DNA of 6,191 nt, taken from the NCBI GenBank assembly GCA_003545655.1, contig DODJ01000061.1, positions 1 through 6,191 of the forward strand, read 5' to 3'. How positions within the stretch are numbered: position 1 is the first letter of the stretch; each line of letters opens with the position of its first letter. The notes beneath the pieces were generated by a model, which was not told the DNA's origin, made no database searches, and worked only from the letters and a program-made list of their open reading frames with translations. The stretch is from Candidatus Saccharimonadota bacterium (GTDB lineage Bacteria > Patescibacteriota > Saccharimonadia > Saccharimonadales > Saccharimonadaceae). The position numbers and the translations under genes were made by a program. This document shows, one piece after another, positions 1-4,028 of the stretch.

Positions 1-278
1 CTCATAAGCGACCCAAAAACAAATATCGCCACCCCAATAAGCAAGATTGTCCGTCGACCAAATATATCCGACAACTTTCCGGCAATCGGCACCGTAATAG
101 TGGTAGTAATTAGATACGCAGTTACTACCCAACTCAATGAGCTAAACGAGTTAAACTCTTCGACTATTTTATTAAGTGCCGTCGCGATAATCGTTTGGTC
201 AAGAGCAACCAAAAAAAGACTCGCCATAACGGACACCATGATAATGAGCTTACGGCGTAAGCTTAGGTGATGATGCAT
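1..278 (-). CDS. MFS transporter, DHA2 (EmrB/QacA-like, 14-helix) family, N-terminal part
   Basis: This is the first 92 residues of a proton-coupled drug/metabolite exporter of the inner membrane; the rest lies beyond the left edge of the window. Visible signatures are the 14-helix-family motif in helix 1 (LDQTIIATALNKI, residues 26-38, with Asn where the family usually has Pro), the WVVTAYLIT block starting helix 2 (50-58), and MFS motif A in the loop between helices 2 and 3 (GKLSDIFGRR, 67-76). A short basic N-terminus (RRK) precedes helix 1. The start is set by an AAAGGA ribosome binding site 4 bases upstream. The gene starts 10 bases after the stop codon of the AbrB-like regulator, so the two are almost certainly co-transcribed and perhaps translationally coupled. 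The substrate cannot be told from this part; an efflux role is inferred from the family. Confidence 0.88.
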   Translation of the reverse strand, partial: MHHHLSLRRKLIIMVSVMASLFLVALDQTIIATALNKIVEEFNSFSSLSWVVTAYLITTTITVPIAGKLSDIFGRRTILLIGVAIFVFGSLM

Positions 279-282
279 AGGT

Positions 283-288
283 TCCTTT
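283..288 (-). promoter_or_regulatory. Ribosome binding site of the MFS exporter gene
   Basis: AAAGGA lies 4 bases before the ATG at 278-276 and 1 base past the regulator's TAG stop (289-291). It decides the exporter start. Its position means ribosomes ending on the regulator are placed at the exporter start. Confidence 0.7.
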
Positions 289-522
289 CTATGTTGTTTT
301 GTTTAGAAAATCACGATACGACTCGATATTGTCAGTCAGGTGCGATATCATGCGACGAAGCTGCTCTTCCTTTAAAAAGCCGAGGAACTCTTTTGAAGGT
401 GACCCGATGACGTATAACTTATCGCCGGGTTCAATACTTAATGCCTCGCGCGCCTCGACAGGAATAACCACCTGGCCTTTAGTGCCTACTGTTGCCGTTC
501 CATAGAGTTGTTTATCGTGCAT
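289..522 (-). CDS. AbrB/MazE/SpoVT-family DNA-binding regulator
   Basis: A 77-residue protein with an N-terminal swapped-hairpin AbrB domain at about residues 6-40. It contains the hallmark core GTKGQVVIPVEAR (13-25), then the LSIEPGDKL turn (28-36). Proteins of this family dimerise through this domain and bind DNA as transition-state regulators or as antitoxins. The C-terminal 35 residues are charged and predicted helical (KEEQLRRM, then DNIESYRDFLNKT) and could add oligomerisation or ligand contacts. No toxin gene of PIN, MazF or Doc type lies beside it, and the partner downstream is an exporter, so a transcriptional regulator of efflux fits better than an antitoxin; this is inference. There is no usable Shine-Dalgarno site: AGGG sits 1 base from the ATG, while a strong promoter lies directly upstream, so the mRNA is probably leaderless. 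Four GTATG repeats over that promoter suggest autoregulation. Confidence 0.9.
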   Translation of the reverse strand: MHDKQLYGTATVGTKGQVVIPVEAREALSIEPGDKLYVIGSPSKEFLGFLKEEQLRRMISHLTDNIESYRDFLNKTT

Positions 523-529
523 ACCCTAT

Positions 530-564
530 AAGTATGCTCTGGTATGAAAAGTATGTCAAGTATG
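530..564 (-). repeat. Four direct GTATG/CATAC repeats over the regulator promoter
   Basis: The pentamer GTATG (plus strand) occurs at 532-536, 542-546, 551-555 and 560-564, with start-to-start distances of 10, 9 and 9 bases. Three copies extend to AAGTATG. On the minus strand they read as CATACTT repeats that cover the -10 box, run through the spacer and abut or overlap the -35 box. Near-helical spacing on one face of DNA is what a cooperative repressor array would look like. MraZ, which shares the AbrB-like fold, is known to bind such short direct repeats at about 10-bp spacing upstream of its own gene. That this regulator is the binder is inference. Confidence 0.6.
531..559 (-). promoter_or_regulatory. 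Sigma70-type promoter of the regulator-exporter operon
   Basis: On the minus strand a perfect -35 box TTGACA (559-554) is followed by a 17-base spacer and a -10 box CATACT (536-531; 4 of 6 matches, with the key A2 and T6). Transcription would start near 523-524, one or two bases before the ATG at 522, giving a leaderless or near-leaderless message. The AI-2E gene ends only a few bases upstream, so this is an independent promoter for the downstream pair. Confidence 0.72.
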
Positions 565-565
565 A

Positions 566-1654
566 TTAGCCCTTATTGGCCGCTTTTTTCCACTTTGGTT
601 GTTCGTTGTAATAGTCAAGGTACATTTGTACCGAAGTGATAATAATAATCATAATAATTGGCCCGTATACCACCCCTAAAATACCCCATAAGCCAATACC
701 TGCGAACACCGAAAGGGTGGTAAGACCTGGGGTAAGTGTAATAGAGCGGGGAATAATTTTTGGACGAATAATTGCATCGATATTACTAATAAGAATAAAG
801 AGCACCATAGCAAGAAGCCCCATCCAAAGCGCCCCACTTAGCATGGCAATAACTATAATTGGGAACACGACAATCCCCGACCCCAATGGAATTAAATTAA
901 GGAGTGTGAAGGCGACCACCATAAGGAAGAAGTAGTCACCAAGGCCTAACGTGAAAGTAAGAAGAAGCGCGGTAAGTGTTGAAATAATAAACGATATAAA
1001 CAACTGCCCATTAACCATAGCTTTTGCCATAAGCCCAACGCGTGCTAAATAAAGCCGAGTAACATCAGGCTCAAAAGGGCTCAGTGCAATGGTGCTCTTA
1101 ACGATCTTTTCACCGTACACCAAGAATTCAAAGAATAAGAAAATATAAATAATAAGCAGAATACCCGCCATTGGCAACCCGCCAACAAATGTCGTAACGA
1201 AACTCGTTAACGCTCCAATAAGCGCTGGAACAACCGTTTTAATGAACTCTAGTACACCCTGCGAGGTAATAATTGCATCGGTACCCGTAAGGGGTGCAGC
1301 AGCGGCGTTAATTGAGTGAATAGCATTTTGAATAAACGATGGCAGCGAAGAGAGGTTTCCACCTAAAAACACTGTCAACTGTGACGCCAGATGCGCAAGC
1401 TGCATGATAGTAAACGCCGATATAAGAATAATAGGTATAAGAACAACGACAACTGCTATGAAAAAGGTTACCGTTGCCGCTGGACCCGCCTTCATGCGAC
1501 GGTGCATTTTTTTATACGTGCCGAAAAACATATATGCCGTAAGGGCTGCTAGTGCAACTGCGCCCATGAATGGCATGAGGTAAATAATACCAATAACAAT
1601 TGCCGCCAGCGCAACGTACAACCAGTTTCGACTTGTAAGCGGGTGCGTCTTCAT
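566..1654 (-). CDS. AI-2E family transporter (PF01594-type membrane protein)
   Basis: A 362-residue integral membrane protein of the usual length for the family, whose members move autoinducer-2, Na+/Li+ ions or other small solutes; the substrate here is unknown. About eight membrane segments are visible: two in residues 11-45, one at 59-83, a soluble or amphipathic stretch at 88-140, then segments around 141-178, 215-238, 240-270, 274-292 and 310-342. Family landmarks are the LLNLIPLGSG block (251-260), the RPKIIP loop (297-302) and the C-terminal GILGVVYGPI (324-333). The ATG at 1654 is preferred over one 16 codons upstream, because the longer form would run into the divergent gene and the extra residues are not membrane-like. 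It has no Shine-Dalgarno site (ACTACAAACA before the ATG); a TACACT hexamer 7 bases upstream suggests a leaderless start. The gene ends 43 bases before the regulator gene on the same strand, so read-through into that operon is possible. Confidence 0.9.
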   Translation of the reverse strand: MKTHPLTSRNWLYVALAAIVIGIIYLMPFMGAVALAALTAYMFFGTYKKMHRRMKAGPAATVTFFIAVVVVLIPIILISAFTIMQLAHLASQLTVFLGGNLSSLPSFIQNAIHSINAAAAPLTGTDAIITSQGVLEFIKTVVPALIGALTSFVTTFVGGLPMAGILLIIYIFLFFEFLVYGEKIVKSTIALSPFEPDVTRLYLARVGLMAKAMVNGQLFISFIISTLTALLLTFTLGLGDYFFLMVVAFTLLNLIPLGSGIVVFPIIVIAMLSGALWMGLLAMVLFILISNIDAIIRPKIIPRSITLTPGLTTLSVFAGIGLWGILGVVYGPIIMIIIITSVQMYLDYYNEQPKWKKAANKG

Positions 1655-1677
1655 TGTTTGTAGTGTACCATAAAAAC
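1655..1677. promoter_or_regulatory. 23-bp divergent start region with overlapping -10-like boxes
   Basis: The ATG codons of the AI-2E gene (minus) and the membrane protein gene (plus) are only 23 bp apart. A TACACT hexamer on the minus strand (1667-1662) ends 7 bases from the minus ATG, and a TACCAT hexamer on the plus strand (1666-1671) ends 6 bases from the plus ATG. Each is at the right distance for transcription to begin at or next to the start codon. Each matches TATAAT at 4 of 6 positions, and no convincing -35 box was found for either, so the assignment is tentative. Neither gene has a Shine-Dalgarno site here. Confidence 0.4.
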
Positions 1678-2385
1678 ATGGTGACTGAATTATTCGATGC
1701 AATTTGGGCGGTTATTGGTACCCTTGTCGTAACGGTAGTATTAGCACTTATTGCCGGGTTTAGCCCCACTCTATACGCCGTACAGCTTGGTGTAGCAAAG
1801 ACCAAGCGCTACCAGCCATATGCCCTTGCTCTTATGGTGGGTGTTATTGCTTCATTTGTTACCTTGCTTTTCCTCTTCCAGTTCTTTCAGCCGCAAATAC
1901 TAATTTCTTTCATAAACTCGACCGTTGATGCATTTTTTGTAAGTAAAAGTTTCAATATTTTTATTGGTACGTTACTTGTTATAGGCGGTGTATGGTACTT
2001 ATATCACAAACGTAAACCGCGTTTGAAAAAGAGCACGTTTGAAAAGGCTGGGCTTGCTACTATTTTTGGTATTGGGTACATACGCTCAATTACAAGTCTA
2101 TCGGGAATTATAGCGACCTTTATGGCAAGCAATATTATCAACGAGGTTTCGGGCATTCTAGGTATGACTATCCTCTTTTCTGTACTATTTTTAGTGGTTT
2201 CTGTTATCCCGTTTGCGGTACTTATGGTGCTTACGCAGCGTCACCCACACAAACTTGAGAAATTTGCCGAAAGTATTAAAGGGCTCTTTAAACGTGTGAA
2301 TCTGCAGCTAGCGGGTGGCATAACAGCTATCAGTATCGGCGTCGGCATTATCCTCATTAATGTCGTCGCTTTTATCCTCTCTTAA
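1678..2385 (+). CDS. Six-helix membrane protein, possibly LysE/GAP-like transporter
   Basis: A 235-residue protein dominated by about six hydrophobic segments, at roughly residues 10-28, 48-70, 92-109, 123-148, 159-186 and 210-233. A basic loop (HKRKPRLKK, 110-118) and another polar loop (TQRHPHKLEKFAESIKGLFK, 186-205) lie between them. Helix 1 ends in AGFSPTLYAVQLG (26-38), and a Gly/Ser-rich GIGYIRSITSLSGIIA block (131-146) forms the matching part of the second half. This two-times-three-helix plan with a small-residue/Pro motif resembles the LysE superfamily, including Sap/GAP and CadD-like exporters, but no diagnostic motif settles it. The start is chosen at ATG 1678; a TTG at 1654 in the same frame would add eight residues overlapping the divergent gene. 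It has no Shine-Dalgarno site. The next gene on this strand begins 55 bases after its stop and seems to have its own promoter. Confidence 0.8.
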   Translation: MVTELFDAIWAVIGTLVVTVVLALIAGFSPTLYAVQLGVAKTKRYQPYALALMVGVIASFVTLLFLFQFFQPQILISFINSTVDAFFVSKSFNIFIGTLLVIGGVWYLYHKRKPRLKKSTFEKAGLATIFGIGYIRSITSLSGIIATFMASNIINEVSGILGMTILFSVLFLVVSVIPFAVLMVLTQRHPHKLEKFAESIKGLFKRVNLQLAGGITAISIGVGIILINVVAFILS

Positions 2386-2399
2386 GTACGAGCTGAGCG

Positions 2400-2430
2400 T
2401 TGGAAGCGGCACATGTACTTGTAGTATACT
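2400..2430 (+). promoter_or_regulatory. Candidate promoter of the amidinotransferase-like gene
   Basis: A -10 box TATACT (2425-2430, 5 of 6 matches) lies 10 bases before the ATG at 2441, with a weaker -35 candidate TTGGAA (2400-2405) at a 19-base spacing. Transcription would begin about 4 bases before the ATG. No Shine-Dalgarno sequence sits in AGGCGTAGTT, although AGG 8 bases upstream could give weak pairing. The -10 box lies in a perfect 10-bp palindrome, TAGTATACTA (2422-2431). Confidence 0.5.
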
Positions 2431-2440
2431 AGGCGTAGTT

Positions 2441-3364
2441 ATGTCTGCCGTATCTGTCGAGCGTCCGCAATTCAATAGCCATGTACTTATGAGCGGTGCT
2501 GATTATATGAGCAATGATCTTGAGCTCAATCCGTACATGCATGCAAACGAGCCGTTTCGGCTTCATCGGGCAATACAGCAGCATCACATCATCAAGAAGG
2601 CACTCACAAGAGCAGGGGTAAAGGTAGATTCTGTAAAACCACCGCGCTACTGCCAAGATGGGGTATTTGTTGCTAATGAAGCACTTCTTGGTATCGACGA
2701 AGAAACTATGCTTATGGCTCGCCTCCCGAAAGGTCGCGAGGCAGAGACCCCCTACTACACATCCGTCCTCCGCACTATGGGTAAACGAGTACTCCACCTT
2801 CCTAATGAAGCATGGTACTTCAGTGGCCAGGGTGATGCCCTTCGTTATGGATCCTATTTATTCGCTGGACAAGGCTTTCGCACCAGCCCTGGTTCGGAAG
2901 TCCATGACTTTATTGAAGACACACTAGGGTACGATGTAGTGCGGCTACAAACCGTTGGCCTCATCAACGAAAACGGTTCGCCAAATATGAACATCATTAC
3001 CGGCCTGCCAAATAGTGAATTTTACGATATCGACTACGCCATCGCGCCCATACTATGGCCTACCGAAACTGAACGCGGGGTTATTGCGGTTTGTAAAGAG
3101 GCCTTTACCGAAGAGAGCCTAGCGAAAATCACCGCCCTCCCACAAACAGATATTATTTGGGTGCCCTACGAAGAAGCAACCGGCGTAAGCGCCTGTAATT
3201 TGGTATCCACCGGCCGTGCAGTGGTAATGAATGCCGGCGCACCAGTGCTTGAACAAGCGCTACGGGAACGTGGGCTCTCTATCACTACCACCCAAAACGA
3301 TGAGTTAAAGAAGAACGGCGGTTCAGTGCGGTGCACAACGCTTACGCTGCAGCACGTCGTTTAA
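2441..3364 (+). CDS. Amidinotransferase/DDAH-superfamily protein with altered active site
   Basis: A 307-residue pentein-fold protein related to N-dimethylarginine dimethylaminohydrolases, arginine deiminases and amidinotransferases, which act on guanidino groups through a covalent Cys adduct. Family blocks appear in order: VLMSGADYM...LELNPYM (15-33), DGVFVANEAL (73-82, carrying the substrate-binding Asp73), MARLPKGRE (92-100), FSGQGDALRYGSYLFAGQGF (127-146), FYDIDYAIAP (194-203), AGAPVL (265-270) and NGGSVRCTTL (292-301) with the nucleophile Cys298. Two expected catalytic positions differ: the Glu of the usual FEG-GD motif is Ser128, and the His of the usual FYHLDT motif is Asp196. It may therefore use another chemistry, act on another substrate or be a binding protein; the intact frame and kept Cys argue against simple decay. 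The ATG at 2441 is preferred because upstream in-frame starts overlap the preceding gene and family similarity begins near residue 13. Its stop overlaps that of nadD on the other strand. Confidence 0.85.
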   Translation: MSAVSVERPQFNSHVLMSGADYMSNDLELNPYMHANEPFRLHRAIQQHHIIKKALTRAGVKVDSVKPPRYCQDGVFVANEALLGIDEETMLMARLPKGREAETPYYTSVLRTMGKRVLHLPNEAWYFSGQGDALRYGSYLFAGQGFRTSPGSEVHDFIEDTLGYDVVRLQTVGLINENGSPNMNIITGLPNSEFYDIDYAIAPILWPTETERGVIAVCKEAFTEESLAKITALPQTDIIWVPYEEATGVSACNLVSTGRAVVMNAGAPVLEQALRERGLSITTTQNDELKKNGGSVRCTTLTLQHVV

Positions 3365-3942
3365 TGGCTCAGTAGTTCGCCAACCCCTTCACTTACAAGC
3401 TCTTTAACTGATTCTCCAACAGTAAGCCTCCTTCGCACCTCAGTTGAACTTATACGTGGCGTCGTCACCGATAGCGTAATCGCTCGTTTAGCTAACGGAT
3501 TAATTCGGCTCCCCTCACGCTCGATCACTAATTTGTTCAAGTTCTCAAGCAACCAGTCACCCTGCTTCCAGCTTGCCATTGTTTCGGTTGAATCGGCGCC
3601 AAATACCCAGGTCATTTGCCTATCAGGAAAAGCCGCTTCAAGCTCAATAGCCGTATCGTAGGTTTCTACAGCAACCGGCCTATCAAGCTCAGTCGTAATG
3701 ATATCGGTACGTACTCCCTCACTATAAACATCTTCAAGCATAGCGGCTACGTATGCCAAGCGTCGTTCACGTGTTACGGGAATCACTTTATCAAGACGGT
3801 TACCACTCGGCATAACCCAGACGTCGGCACCTCGGGGGCGCGCGTACTCAACACAGGCTTGCAGAATTTGCGTGTGGGCAAGGGTAGGGGGGTTAAAAGC
3901 TCCACCGTAGAGAATTGTTTCCGTCTTTTTCATCTGTTCCAT
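3361..3942 (-). CDS. nadD: Nicotinate-nucleotide adenylyltransferase (NadD/NMNAT-like)
   Basis: A 193-residue cytoplasmic nucleotidyltransferase that would join ATP and nicotinate mononucleotide to give deamido-NAD and pyrophosphate. The N-terminal phosphate-binding motif is LYGGAFNPPTLAH (11-23), with His23 as the conserved second His; the first His of HxGH is Thr20, as in the FNPxTxxH form known from eukaryotic NMNATs. Further family features are WVMPSGNRLDK (42-52, substrate loop), TWVFGADSTETMASW (111-125) and the C-terminal ATP-binding ISSTEVR (164-170). The length is typical of NadD. The start is supported by AAGGGAG with GGAG 5 bases before the ATG; Met4 is a less likely alternative. 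It diverges from nadE, the enzyme of the next step, and this supports the pathway assignment. A preference for nicotinate over nicotinamide mononucleotide is inferred from that partner. Confidence 0.87.
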   Translation of the reverse strand: MEQMKKTETILYGGAFNPPTLAHTQILQACVEYARPRGADVWVMPSGNRLDKVIPVTRERRLAYVAAMLEDVYSEGVRTDIITTELDRPVAVETYDTAIELEAAFPDRQMTWVFGADSTETMASWKQGDWLLENLNKLVIEREGSRINPLAKRAITLSVTTPRISSTEVRRRLTVGESVKELVSEGVGELLSH

Positions 3943-3947
3943 AGCTG

Positions 3948-3954
3948 CTCCCTT
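3948..3954 (-). promoter_or_regulatory. Ribosome binding site of nadD
   Basis: AAGGGAG on the minus strand, with GGAG ending 5 bases before the ATG at 3942, fixes the nadD start. This clear site contrasts with the genes in the left half of the window that lack one. Confidence 0.7.
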
Positions 3955-3967
3955 ACTTATTGTTGAC

Positions 3968-3997
3968 TTAACACTAACTATGCGCTACCTTTAGTAT
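3968..3997 (+). promoter_or_regulatory. Candidate nadE promoter
   Basis: A -35 box TTAACA (3968-3973, 5 of 6 matches) and a -10 box TAGTAT (3992-3997, 4 of 6) are separated by 18 bases. Transcription would start near 4004, leaving a leader of about 25 bases that contains the nadE ribosome binding site. The region is shared with nadD on the other strand, for which no good promoter was recognised. Confidence 0.55.
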
Positions 3998-4012
3998 ATA
4001 CCTACTTAGTGT
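3971..4012. repeat. 7-bp inverted repeat in the nadD/nadE control region
   Basis: ACACTAA (3971-3977) and its exact complement TTAGTGT (4006-4012) flank the nadE -10 box. The left arm overlaps the -35 box and the right arm lies just past the likely transcription start. The 28-base gap is too long for a good terminator and there is no T-tract, so a bipartite operator is the more natural reading. A chance match remains possible. Confidence 0.35.
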
Positions 4013-4015
4013 AAA

Positions 4016-4020
4016 AAGGA
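4016..4020 (+). promoter_or_regulatory. Ribosome binding site of nadE
   Basis: AAGGA, 8 bases before the ATG at 4029, supports this start over later in-frame Met codons. Confidence 0.7.
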
Positions 4021-4028
4021 AGATAACT

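Noticed and set aside
289..522. A toxin-antitoxin module with the AbrB-like protein as antitoxin
   Set aside because: The neighbours are a complete AI-2E transporter and an MFS exporter; no small toxin gene is present on either strand.
1654..1677. A TTG start for the six-helix membrane protein
   Set aside because: It adds eight residues that overlap the opposing start codon; the ATG at 1678 is simpler and has a -10-like box at leaderless distance.
1655..1702. A 16-codon longer start for the AI-2E transporter
   Set aside because: It would overlap the divergent membrane-protein gene, has no ribosome binding site, and adds non-membrane residues not expected for the family.
2360..2440. An upstream start for the amidinotransferase-like gene
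   Set aside because: It overlaps the preceding gene, and the extra 27 residues lie before the first family block; the TATACT box just upstream of 2441 supports the shorter form.
2386..2440. A terminator between the membrane protein and the amidinotransferase-like gene
   Set aside because: There is no stable GC-rich stem followed by T residues; only the short palindrome at the -10 box is present.
2441..3364. Calling the amidinotransferase-like gene arcA (arginine deiminase)
   Set aside because: It lacks the HLDT-type His motif and is shorter than arginine deiminases of about 400 residues; the blocks fit the DDAH/amidinotransferase branch better.
3971..4012. The inverted repeat ACACTAA/TTAGTGT as a terminator
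   Set aside because: The 28-base loop, the weak 7-bp A/T-rich stem, the lack of a T-tract and the position between divergent starts argue against it.
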